In this document: piece after piece, positions 11,949-21,930 of the stretch | Position numbering within the stretch: position 1 is the first letter of the stretch | How the letters are laid out: each line of letters opens with the position of its first letter | Source: Dysidea avara | Taxonomy: Eukaryota > Porifera > Demospongiae > Dictyoceratida > Dysideidae | Reading direction: 5' to 3' | DNA length: 64,000 bases | NCBI RefSeq assembly: GCF_963678975.1 | Contig: NC_089279.1 | Location: forward strand, 28,453,609 to 28,517,608 | Position numbers and translations under genes: made by a program | The notes under the pieces: generated by a model | The model's database searches: none | Told to the model about the DNA's origin: nothing | Seen by the model: the letters and a program-made list of their open reading frames with translations, nothing else

Positions 11949-14900
11949 TCACTTCTTTGATGGTTCATAATCTTTCAAGTCCTTAACTGGGAAAGTAACG
12001 TCTTTCCATTTTCTAAAGGTATGCCTCTGACCTTTAATGACAAATATAAACTTTTCACAACTGATGCAGGGAAAGGTTTGACTTCTCTTAGGCCAGTGGG
12101 ACACAACACCCCAACGTTGGTCACATTGTTTACAATGGAGTCTGTTGCGTACTTCAAGGTTGCTTTTAATGATTGGTTTCTCGTGAGATCTGCTGACATA
12201 TTTTTCATGAATCTCATCTGAAATCACTACATACTGTTTTTCGTGGATATAAATTTCTTCACCATAACAAGCAAGGGTATCACAAGTGCTACATATTAAA
12301 TGGACACTACTGAGGTCATTGGCTTTCTTCCGTTCAACTAAGAATTTTTCCTCCAACTCCACTTCGTCCAAGATCTTTGATTGAAACTTGTGGATCTTCA
12401 AACTCCATTGTGATTCGGATGGCAAATGATTTTCTATCACGTTGTCAACAAGATGATTCTTCTCTTCATTTTGCAGCTCTTGAAATTCTTTTGGTGTTCC
12501 CTTACCGACGATAGCGTAGCATTTGCTGTGCATAGATCGAGCTCTTCCCTTCGACTGTACCAGGCTGATCTCATTAGTTACATGCTGGTAGCGAATAACA
12601 AGGTTACAAGCTGGTACGTCAATACCTTCCTCCAAAACTGAAGTAGCTACTAAAAGATTAAGCCTGCCTTCACGGAAACTCTTGATTCTATGCTGTCGTT
12701 CAGCATCACTCATAGGTCTAGTTTCATGCCCAGAACCAACCACAATATCTGGTTGAATTGATTCCAGTTCAGGTTGTCGCTTAATCCATTCCATCATCTT
12801 GAATGCACTCTCTACTTCAGTGACAAAGACAATAGCTTTACTGTCTTTGCATTGAAAACCATCTTGAAGTAACTTTTTTAGCTGAACAAGTTTGGGATTG
12901 ACAGATCCAGTGATCTGCTGTACATCTTGTTGAAATTGCTCCAGTAAATCCCAGAGCTGCTTTTCCACTCTGATCATCTTATCTGCATCAGGTTTCCTTA
13001 ACTTGCTAAACTTCACTGACAAAGAATCTTCAAACTCATAGTCATTGTAGTAGTGTAAAATCTTCACATAGTGTTGAAGGTGTTCGAGGATGGCACGAAT
13101 ACTTCTCTCTAGTTCTGGCTTGTCTGATCTCAGTTTGGAATCAGAAAGCAGCTCAGAAAGAAAGTTAATATAGCCCTGATGTATATAACAGCGGTGTGTG
13201 GACTTTCCAGTAATGTTTTGAACTATTTCATCTAGCTGCTTAATGTACTTGTAAAGGAGTGATTGAAAATCATCATCTGATATTCGGCCTGGCATCGGAA
13301 CTTTAGCAAACTCCGTTTTGCTAGTGAATTGATGTAACTCCGCTAAATTCTCCTTAACAGTAATGTATCCAGCATCAGCATCCATTAGTGCACCAAGTGT
13401 TGTCAAATGATCAATGGTTTTCATAAGATCAGGCTTACGACTGTCTCCAGCACCTGGTGAAGCAGTCAACCCAACTATTTGCGGTAACCAAGTCTCTCCT
13501 TTTCTTAACTTCTTCCTTAGATACATAATCATGATAGTAGCATAAGGTGCCTGGCCTTTACAGTGGTGACACTCATCAAACACAATGAGTGAAATATTTT
13601 CTAACTGTACACTGTCAGACTCAAGATTGTTGATCAGTATTTGTGGAGTACACACCACGATGTTGTTCTTTTGCAGCAGAGAAGACAAAGCAAATGTGCT
13701 ACTTGAGTCCCCAGTAAGACTCATCACTTCAGCTCCAGTAATGTGATAGGTGAGCTTCTCTTTTTGCTGGTCAGCAAGAGGGGTCTTGGGCACAAGAAAC
13801 AGCACCTTCCCTCTCCTGCCATAGTGGTTCAAATTGGCACAAATGATCATACAAGCAACTAGGGTTTTCCCTGTACCAGTTGGGGCCACTACAATGCAGT
13901 TTTTTCCCTGTATTCCAGGAGTGGCTAACTCTGTCTGGTATTGACGAATGTTTTTTCCACTAGGGGGTATAATTTCAAACTCTTTTAAATCTGAATTATC
14001 TGATTCCGTCCCTATTAGATCACAAACAGTATAAACAAACACAAATTGAGAACAATGTTACCTCTAGAAACAAATCCTTGTGCTGGTTCACTTTGCAATC
14101 CATGACCTTTCACAGAAGCTATTGGGAGCTCTGCAGGTTGAGATTCTGTCCTAGTTTGTGTCAGCTGTAGTTCTTTCATAAGAGAGGTCAAAATATCAGG
14201 ATTGCTATCTGGTTGATCTTGGGGGCTTGCCAAAGATATACCTAACATAATATAGTACATCACATCTGAAGCAGGCAGTGTGACAGCTTACCTACAATGT
14301 AATCACTTTTGTGATGCTTAGCTTCTTTAAGAGGATCGACAGTAGTAGAATCTCCTAAGAAGCATACACAGGAGAAATTTCAACATGTGTAGGTGTCTAT
14401 AGTGTATGTGTGCATGTGTATGTGAGTGTGTGAACGTGTGTGTGCATGTGGTGTGTTGTGTGTGTGTGTGTGTGTGTCTGTATGTACTGTGCACATGTGT
14501 ATATTTCAGTAAATATTATTTCTTCTGATGACATTCGAGTACATACCTGGTGTAAGAATGGAATCTGCCAAAGTATTGAGTTCAATACCAGGTGATTTCA
14601 GAGCAGTCATCAACTTTTCCCAGCTTGCAGTTACATCTTTTTGAAGCCAGTGGCTAAACATCTCTCTACAACACTTGCTGACATCAGAAGGATCATTGGC
14701 TTTAATCTCTCTCAATTTTCTTTCAGCAAAATTCAACGCCAGCCCCACATCATACCATTTGAAACACATTTCTGGCTTAACATGAATGTTAAGATCGCGT
14801 AGTTCTGGACGATCTAGTTCAGAAAAAATATATAAAAGAAGTTAGAGTTTCATAGCACAACTCCTGAAAAGTTACAAAAATAAGATACATTCGAGTACAC

Positions 14901-15375
14901 AACTTGGTAACCCACTGTAACTAGCATGCCTGTGTTGTATTAATGCACCTATCAATGTCATGCCACACCCCCCAAAGTAGGGTGGGGAAATACAGGGGAT
15001 TTGACAAAGTCTAGTGTCAAATTCTCCAGTACGTACTGGTTGTCAAAACCCCACCTCAATAGAGGGGTTTCTATAGGGGATTTGATTTACGTATTAAAAT
15101 AATGCAAACTTCCCGCCATCAAAAGCCACAAGGATGGGGCAAGTGTAGAGATGTCAAATCCCCAGTAGGGGTGGGACTTGACATTGATAGGTGCATAAAC
15201 ATGTAGAATTAAACATACAAGAGGGTAAATCAAGTACTTCATGTATAGACTCTATGACATCGTACTCCTTTTCTCGTAATGTCCCACTGGGGACTTTATA
15301 CTCTGTTGCAAGTGAATTTATTAGATACGAGTTACCTTCAGGTTTCGCGTCAATTCTTTTAGTTTCTTGCGCCAT
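11949..15375 (-). CDS. RIG-I-like receptor with N-terminal Death domain, 909 residues
   Basis: Five exons: 15375-15219, 14813-14547, 14354-14292, 14241-14062 and 14011-11949. Phases agree and the sum is 2,730 nt. Residues 1-52 have no recognised domain. Residues 53-141 (exon 2) are a Death-fold domain, most like Death domains: FKWYDVGLALNF, CCREMFSHWLQ and TASWEKLMTAL. A polar linker follows. Residues 265-272 are motif I (APTGTGKT), 368-371 the DECH box, 405-407 TAS, 678 onward motif V (ATSVLEEGID) and 708-715 motif VI (QSKGRARS). A helical insertion between the helicase halves is typical of RIG-I and MDA5. The C-terminal domain has four likely zinc cysteines (796, 799, 849, 852) and FRKWKD, as in the RIG-I RNA-end-binding domain. 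Such receptors sense double-stranded or 5'-phosphate RNA in the cytosol. Vertebrate members start with two CARDs; here one Death domain takes that place. Exon 1 also has an alternative GTAAC donor after 15336 in the same phase. Confidence 0.92.
14399..14485. repeat. GT-type microsatellite in RIG-I-like gene intron
   Basis: TG/GTGTGC-rich simple repeat between the Death-domain exon (14813-14547) and the 63-bp exon (14354-14292). It gives a spurious His/Thr-rich minus-strand open frame. Confidence 0.9.
14941..15196. mobile_element. Miniature inverted-repeat element in RIG-I-like gene intron 1
   Basis: Terminal inverted repeats AATGCACCTATCAATGTCA (left) and TGACATTGATAGGTGCAT (right, after GGGGTGGGACT) flank about 256 bp with internal short repeats of GGGGATTTGACA. 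No coding capacity. The edges sit in TTA/TAA context, which could be a TA target site. A similar single end (ACTGATAGGTGCATAAC) occurs near 30668. Confidence 0.65.
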
Positions 15376-15470
15376 GAGCAATCACTAAAGTAAAAGAGCT
15401 TTCTTGTTTGCGCTTCAGGCTGCGCCGAAGCGCTACTCTTTTCGTGATCCCCGGATACTCTCACAAAACG

Positions 15471-15966
15471 CAAGGGGGTGTCACTCAGGCTCTTGCTGTA
15501 GGTAGATCTGCGACCGCGGTCAAACTCTAAGTCAGCGGTCAAGGCCACTGAATAGCTCTTACAGTGGGTCAAGGGTCAAGACGATACGAAGGTTCGAAAC
15601 CCACAATCGAAAACTATACGTAGCTATTATCAAGTTTACGGGATTATACGTAACTCACAAGAAGTAAGGATCTCCAAGAAGATGTTTTAAAGCTTCAACA
15701 GGCATTTCGCCGTAATTATAATGATTTTTCTCTCCCAGCTGCTGGTAGCACGCACTAAGAAAATATTATGCTAAGTTACAAGCGCAGGTGCGTATAAGAA
15801 AATAGAGAAATAAGTGTAGGTCAAAAGTTCGACAAGAAACGCTCAAGTCACAGGTCAAAGACGATAAACGCTGCAAGTCAAGGGTCAAGGTGAAATTTTC
15901 TCCGGTCAAGACTTTGACCGCGGTCGCAGATCTACCTACAACGTGAGCCGACATGACACCCCCTTG
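15471..15966. mobile_element. 496-bp inverted-repeat element beside the RIG-I-like gene start
   Basis: Long inverted arms begin CAAGGGGGTGTCA at the left and end TGACACCCCCTTG at the right. Both arms carry GTAGGTAGATCTGCGACCG or its complement. A 5-bp target duplication AAACG lies at 15466-15470 and 15967-15971. It is GC-richer than its surroundings and non-coding. It lies 95 bp upstream of the receptor ATG, so it may occupy the promoter or 5' UTR. Confidence 0.75.
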
Positions 15967-15971
15967 AAACG

Positions 15972-17500
15972 GCTCGAGACGGCTCCCACGTTGGTTTTCT
16001 TGCAAAACCACTGCACGTGACCTGCATTCAGGGCAATGAAATACATCGCTCAGTTAAGTTGGTTCACAGCACTTTTTATGGTGATTTCGAGTAGTCCGTT
16101 GATGTCAAGAATTCCGCCCCAATTCACGTGCTTTACTGAGTCGTGTGGTAAGCAATAATTATTGTTATCGAAGTCTCAAATTACAGTAAGCTCGACTATT
16201 GCTGAGCTATTATACTGCTCACTGCTGCAATGTACCCACATGAAGTTATGACTCATCTACTGACTTATTGCTTTTCATAATAGCTATATCAGTTTAGCCA
16301 ATTATATTAATTGACTTGGAAGTGGATGATAACATGAAAGTTTCCCAGCTTGCAATTAGTGATGTATCATGTTAAGTACAACAATACTATACACTAAGGG
16401 GAGGCAGAAGTCATACTGGTGGCTGTAGCTATGACTGTGAATGAGCTTATGTAGCTCCACCAGCTAGTGGTGCACATTACATAATGGTCTGAGTTGTTGG
16501 AAAATCAGTGTTTGCATGCAATGGACACTTAGCGAATAACAAAACAATATCAACTTGATAATGTATAGTTTGAATGTGTCTGTCTAGGTACCAGGATGAT
16601 AAAAGTCTGTATCGAAGATTCGTCAACACAAAGTTTCCTGTTAGAAACCACATCAGCTTGCAATCGGTGATGTATCACATAACCATGTAAACTTATAAGT
16701 ACAACAACACTATGTACTAAGGGGAGGCCCAGAGAAGTCATACTGTTGGCTGTAGCTATGACTTTCAATGAGCTTATATGGCTTCTCTAGCTACATATGT
16801 GGTCACATTAGGTAACGGTCGAGTTGTTGGAATTTTGTTAAAAATCAGTATGCAGGCAATTGTGCATGGACACTTTAACTAAACAATATCTGCTTGATAA
16901 AGTAACCACCATGGTGATTTACATGCCATCTCCAGCCAACAGTTCCCAAAGCATTTAGCTAACTAATATATTAGTTATTGCTATATGACTTCTCTGGGCC
17001 TTCCCTTGAGTAATTGGTACATGATGTTATAGCACTATACACTGCTGGTTATATCACACATCAGCTAGTTGTATGGGCATGTCATTATAGCTACGTCTAA
17101 GTCTATACAACACATGCATTGCTAAATGGATTTCTTCAGGAATGCATGATGTAATACCGTGCAACAAAAATTTAAAAGCTGGAGAACTTGGACAAACCCT
17201 CCTTTCATTACATACACGTACATAACTATACTGAATAATTTAAATGTGCCTGTCTAGGTACGAGGATGATAAAATAATATATATCGGTTTATGAGATTCG
17301 TTAACATGAAATTTCCTGTAAGAAACCACATCAGCTCTGCCTCGGTTTCCTTGTCCATGACAATTTCCTGCTTGTGATCACCTTGACTACTCTGCCTCAT
17401 TCAGTGTTAGCCTGAATGATTATAATTATTAATGCGTGCATGATTCCTTTTTGTTGTTTATCCAATGAAGAATCCTAGCAGTCCATGTCTTATCAATACT
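15972..17500. repeat. Region with diverged direct repeats
   Basis: No gene seen. A roughly 300-bp segment at 16320-16530 recurs at 16600-16870: CAGCTTGCAAT, GATGTATCA, AAGTACAACAA, CTAAGGGGAGG, GAAGTCATACTG. A third partial copy is at 17240-17345 (GTCTAGGTACGAGGATGATA, TTTCCTGTAAGAAACCACAT). Confidence 0.6.
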
Positions 17501-17537
17501 AACCATAGCTAACTAAAACGGCACACCATACCCAGAA

Positions 17538-19139
17538 ATGCCTCCCATAGACATCAGTACAGAGGGCATTATTCATCTTTTAGAGAATCTTGATACATCT
17601 AAAGCTCCTGGCCCTGATAAGGTTCCAACTAGACTTCTAAAGGAACTTGCTTCTGAGTTTGGACCCATCTTATCTGTGATTTACAAGGCATCATTGGAAC
17701 AAGGACAATTACCTCATGATTGGAAGAATGCAAATGTGGTTCCAATATATAAGAAAGACGATAGGTCTTGCCCATTGAATTATCGGCCGGTTTCCCTAAC
17801 ATGCATATGCTGTAAAGTGTTCGAGCATATTATTAGTTCTAACATTTATAAACACCTGGAGGATAATAATATCTTATGCAATAATCAGAGTGGTTTTAGA
17901 AAGGGTCACTCTTGTGAAACCCAACTTCTATCAACTGTGGATGACTTTCTACAAAATCTGAATTCAGGCTTGCAAACTGATGTGCTGTTACTAGATTTTA
18001 AGAAAGCGTTCGATAAAGTTCCACACCAACGTCTGTGTCATAAGTTATCACATTATGGGATTCGTAACAATACCCTCAATTGGATTCAGAATTTTCTGAC
18101 AAATAGAACTCAACAAGTGATTATAAATGGATATAGCAGTAGCCCTAGTAATGTGATATCTGGAGTCCCTCAGGGGACGGTCTTAGGGCCATTATTATTC
18201 CTCTGCTATATCAACGATCTACCCGGTAATGTTAAATCATCTGTTAGGCTTTATGCTGATGACGTGTTACTCTATCGAGCAATACATTCTGCTGCAGATC
18301 ATGATATTTTACAACAAGACCTGCATTCACTAACACAATGGGCAAAAACATGGCAAATGACGTTTAATTTATCCAAATGTGAGCTACTGCGCATTACAAA
18401 CAAACAAAACCCCTCAAGGTATTGTTATCATATGGATGGTGAGGAGGTGAGATCAGTGCCTAATGCAAAGTATTTGGGAGTTATTATGGATGAGCATTTA
18501 ACATTTAATGAACATATTAAGAAAATTGTTAATAAAGCAAACCAAGTTAGGGGTTTTTTACAAAGAAACATTAGTTCTTGCCCAGCTAGGGTGAAAGAAG
18601 CCTGTTATATATCTATGGTGAGACCAGTTGTTGAATATTCTAGTGTTGTGTGGTCACCTTTTACAAATAAAAACATAAACTTAGTTGAGTCGGTGCAGCG
18701 TAGAGCCGCAAGATTTGTGACTGGTGATTATGGTTTTATGTCTAGTGTCACAGGGATGTTAAACTCACTTGGATGGACATCTTTGGAGTGTAGGCGAAAA
18801 ATCTCACGGGTTATCATGCTTTTTAAAATATTACATAATGAAACATCCATTTCCAGTTACCACCTTCCTATGCCAATAACCACATGTACAAGAGGGCACT
18901 CTTACAGATTCAGACAGGTATCAGCCCACTTAAACATTTATTTGCACTCTTTTTTCCCTGCCACTATCAAAATATGGAACAGCCTCCCAGCTACTGCAAT
19001 TGAAGCAACCAATGTAGATGACTTTCAGAAAAGGATTGTAGACTATTTTTGTATTAATCCAGCTATCAATGGCGGATCCAGGATGGGGCATTTGGGGCAA
19101 ATGCCCCCCCCCCCCCTCTCAACCTTGTGGAGAAGCTAG
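17538..19139 (+). CDS. Reverse transcriptase ORF of a truncated non-LTR retrotransposon
   Basis: Open frame of 533 residues. The reverse transcriptase has KAPGPDKVP near residue 22, NYRPVSLT near 80, QSGFRKGHS near 117, DFKKAFDKVPH near 155, SGVPQGTVLGP near 205 and the catalytic YADD near 240. The thumb and C-terminal part follow (KYLGV, RPVVEYSSVVW, AARFV). The first ATG is only where this copy begins; no endonuclease domain precedes it. The last 25 or so residues (after NPAI) are translated from the inserted miniature element. Without that insertion the frame would stop directly after NPAI at a TAG formed across the target site. The reading frame is otherwise unbroken, which suggests a fairly recent copy, but truncation makes it non-autonomous. 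Reverse transcriptases of this kind copy their own RNA at a nicked chromosomal site. Confidence 0.93.
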   Translation: MPPIDISTEGIIHLLENLDTSKAPGPDKVPTRLLKELASEFGPILSVIYKASLEQGQLPHDWKNANVVPIYKKDDRSCPLNYRPVSLTCICCKVFEHIISSNIYKHLEDNNILCNNQSGFRKGHSCETQLLSTVDDFLQNLNSGLQTDVLLLDFKKAFDKVPHQRLCHKLSHYGIRNNTLNWIQNFLTNRTQQVIINGYSSSPSNVISGVPQGTVLGPLLFLCYINDLPGNVKSSVRLYADDVLLYRAIHSAADHDILQQDLHSLTQWAKTWQMTFNLSKCELLRITNKQNPSRYCYHMDGEEVRSVPNAKYLGVIMDEHLTFNEHIKKIVNKANQVRGFLQRNISSCPARVKEACYISMVRPVVEYSSVVWSPFTNKNINLVESVQRRAARFVTGDYGFMSSVTGMLNSLGWTSLECRRKISRVIMLFKILHNETSISSYHLPMPITTCTRGHSYRFRQVSAHLNIYLHSFFPATIKIWNSLPATAIEATNVDDFQKRIVDYFCINPAINGGSRMGHLGQMPPPPLSTLWRS

Positions 19140-19537
19140 CCATAGCTACTTCCGAATAAAATACTGAACTTTGTCAGGCCAAGATCAGTTTTGCTATTAA
19201 ACTTGTGAAAATATGGTAGAATTTCACCTGAAATCAAAGCAAACCAGTCAAACTAGTTGTGAAATAGTTACCCAGCACCTTCGTGCGTACTAAGCGCCTC
19301 TAAAAATAATTATCGTGTTGCTGTTGTTTAACACATTCGAAACCTTTTGAAAAGCTTTTAAGAGTTCACAACCATCTGCAAAGGGCAAAATTCAACAGTG
19401 AGACACTATAAAGAGGTGATTGTTTGGTGCTTCAAAAATGCAGCAACTAACTTGTGACAAGAGAATCTATTTCCCCAACCACCTACAACTTAGCCTATTT
19501 GTGCCCCTCCCCTTGCCAGCTCCTGGATCCGCCCCTG
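19067..19537. mobile_element. Miniature element, 5-bp TSD, CAATGGCGGATCC family (copy 1)
   Basis: Ends are CAATGGCGGATCCAGGA and TCCTGGATCCGCCCCTG, an imperfect inverted repeat. A 5-bp duplication GCTAT flanks the element at 19062-19066 and 19538-19542. It is 471 bp, non-coding, and contains a C homopolymer near 19105. A second copy of similar length is at 50162-50622. Confidence 0.85.
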
Positions 19538-19637
19538 GCTATATAGTCTAAAATGTTGTACATTTTGTTTTCTTGCATGTATCTGTGCTTTATACTCCCT
19601 AATGGAGGTCTGCACAGTATTAATAATAAATAAATAA

Positions 19638-21040
19638 ACATGCACTCAAAAACGGCCAGGATGTAAATAATGTGGCTGAAAAAAATTACAAATCATAGAT
19701 GGCGACCAAGAAATGGCTGCATGAGTTACCTATTTTGTATTTTGCATGATTACAAAGGGGTACAGGTTTGTTTTTACTGACATTTCTTCTTATAAATCTA
19801 CAGACAAAGTGATGATTATTGAAGACAAAAGTTAAACTGTATTGCATTTTATGTGGCAATTTTTGTAATCTATATATATATATAGTTGAAAAGCCATCCG
19901 TCCGTCTGTCTGAATTTCATTTGAGTTCACGCACTAAACACCTGTGCCATTCAACCTATGCATGTCTTTTATAAGCAAGTTTTACTCGCACTATAATCAT
20001 GTATGGTGTGTAGCATAGTGGTTAGGGAGAGCTGAGTGCTTTTCGGGTATGGTGTGATTCTCCCGTTGAGCAGTTGTTCTTTTTTTTTGGTTTAGTAACC
20101 TTTTGATGGCAACTTTTTTTCTATTCTGTCAATGTACTTTTTCATGCAAAGTTCTCTAATATTCTGAACCTTTTTAATTTGGTGCTACTTTTTTACTGTG
20201 ATCTTTTCATGTATAACTGTTAATTAGCACTAGCTGTATAATTTCCACCTATTTCAAAACACCAATATAGCTTGCACATATAAAGGGCAAGTAGTGAGAC
20301 ATTCTGTTACAACTTTTCAACTTTAATGATAATATGTAATGAGCGACTACCTGAAGCTAGTGTCAATTCAAAATGGGTAGGAACACCCAGAAGATGTTGC
20401 TCATGCATCATAGCCCTATGACATATTGTTACTTGTGATTACACAGACAAATGTGGCCTTGAAATATGAGGTCTTTTTCACATTCACAAGAAATATCCAT
20501 AACATAGTGTTTGTTTTTTTAGCTTAAAAAGCTACATAAAGTGTTGAAGGTATCATTTGCACAATATATTAGTACTGAAGTGTTGGGGTTGAATGGGTTG
20601 AACTATCATATTAAGATGTTTGATGATGTGTGATCAACATCGTCTGAGGAACACCCATAAAACTACCATTGGGCTATTATATGTATGGTATATATGTATG
20701 ACATTTCAAGAAAAACTTTAAGCGCTATATATATACACTATTTCAGGAATATCAATCATCGATCATCAAGCATTTCATTTTATTACTAAGTATGTGTAGA
20801 TAATTATTTGCTTAATATGTATTCAATTTTACCTACTTTGCTAATATACAATAAATGATTGTCTGTCAACTTTTAATAGGCACTTCAAATGACAAACTTA
20901 AAAATTCTCGTATGACCTACTCTCCTGACCCACCACAAGTAAATGAATATATTAAATATTACATCAGTGGAATTCTCAGTAAGATTTGTGTCTGGTGTAT
21001 ATAGATAGCTAATATTGTTGCCTAATTAACTCATATAATT
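19638..21040. other. Repeat-rich intergenic stretch, includes a SINE-like segment
   Basis: No gene seen. About 19885-20180 starts TTGAAAAGCCATCCGTCCG and contains AGCATAGTGGTTAGGGAGAG, which resembles a tRNA A-box region. The piece CATTCAACCTATGCATG followed by TATAAGCA is shared in diverged form with 21700-21735, so both look like copies of one family. Confidence 0.45.
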
Positions 21041-21291
21041 TGTGACCGGATTTGTGAAAAGGTACCTTTTTCACACACAAAATTCGACCCATTTTTTGGC
21101 CTTTGAAGCTGCATACGTTTTTGATCATAGCATATAATTGCCTGAAATTCTCCATGAGTGTAGCTGCAGTATCTGGCTATAGTTTAATACTAAGAACAAG
21201 TTAATCAGTAGAAGGAGTCAAGTGTTACATCAGTTTATTTGCTGGTATGTAAAATGTGTGGAAAAGGTACCTTTTCGCAAATCCGGTCACA
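21041..21291. mobile_element. TGTGACCGG-ended miniature element, 251 bp
   Basis: Left end TGTGACCGGATTTGTGAAAA and right end TTTTCGCAAATCCGGTCACA are inverted repeats. Length is 251 bp, the same as the elements at 35411 and 58865. The expected TA target site is not intact here. Non-coding. Confidence 0.75.
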
Positions 21292-21483
21292 TTTAATCAT
21301 AACATGTATTAACATGTTATACTGTATAGTAAACATGTTGCACTATGGTACATAACTGATATACCCTGGTTAGTGGCTACGTTTACCATGTCTGGTGCAA
21401 AATCCTTGCCCTCCTACATCAACTTACTATTATTTGCCAGGATAGTCCACTGTATATATAGTTGATGTAATCTTGTGTCTGTC

Positions 21484-21930
21484 ATTATCTATATAAAGCT
21501 GAAAAACTGTCTGTCTACATTCTTTCCTCATGACACTGCTAACTCAGCAACCAAAGGACATATCAACGTGGGACTGTGGTGAAATTAAACGCTCATCATC
21601 TAGCAACTCCAAGTTTGTTATAACAAATTGCTATATGCTTTCATTTGTTCTGTCTAGCACCATGAAGATGGGAATGTTGAGCCAAAGCTCATTGACACAA
21701 ATGCTATTCAACTTGCCCATGCATTTATAAGCACATTTTAGTTGACTGCATCCCAGTATGTGCTTGGCTTAGTGGTCAAATCATGTGCTTAATACTGTGT
21801 GCAGGTGTGGGTTTGAATCTGTGTTGGTTCAATTTCTTTTTTGTTTATCCAGCATTTTGTGTACTTTTTTCTGAACCTTTTTGTTACACATTTTCTCCTG
21901 ATATGAGTTTGGCCACAAGAAGCACCACAC
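21484..21930 (+). repeat. SINE-like repeat with tRNA-type B box
   Basis: Begins AAGCTGAAAAACTGTCTGTCT and contains GTGTGGGTTTGAATCTGTG near 21805, close to the tRNA B box, after a TGCTTGGCTTAGTGGTCAAA stretch that could be the A-box part. A T-rich tail follows. It shares segments with 19885-20180. Not a functional tRNA gene, because I find no acceptor stem pairing. Confidence 0.4.

Larger units (their letters stand above)
17500..19637 (+). mobile_element. 5'-truncated non-LTR retrotransposon (CR1/jockey-like)
   Basis: The element keeps the reverse transcriptase end of its ORF and a 3' tail of AATAAATAAATAAA at about 19620-19637. The N-terminal endonuclease expected for this group is missing, as is usual after incomplete reverse transcription. 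A miniature element (19067-19537) is inserted near the end of the coding part. Clade assignment (CR1, L2 or Rex1-like) is by the general look of the reverse transcriptase only. Confidence 0.85.

Noticed and set aside
12021..12641. Plus-strand frames opposite the helicase
   Set aside because: They are shadows of the RIG-I-like coding exon on the other strand.
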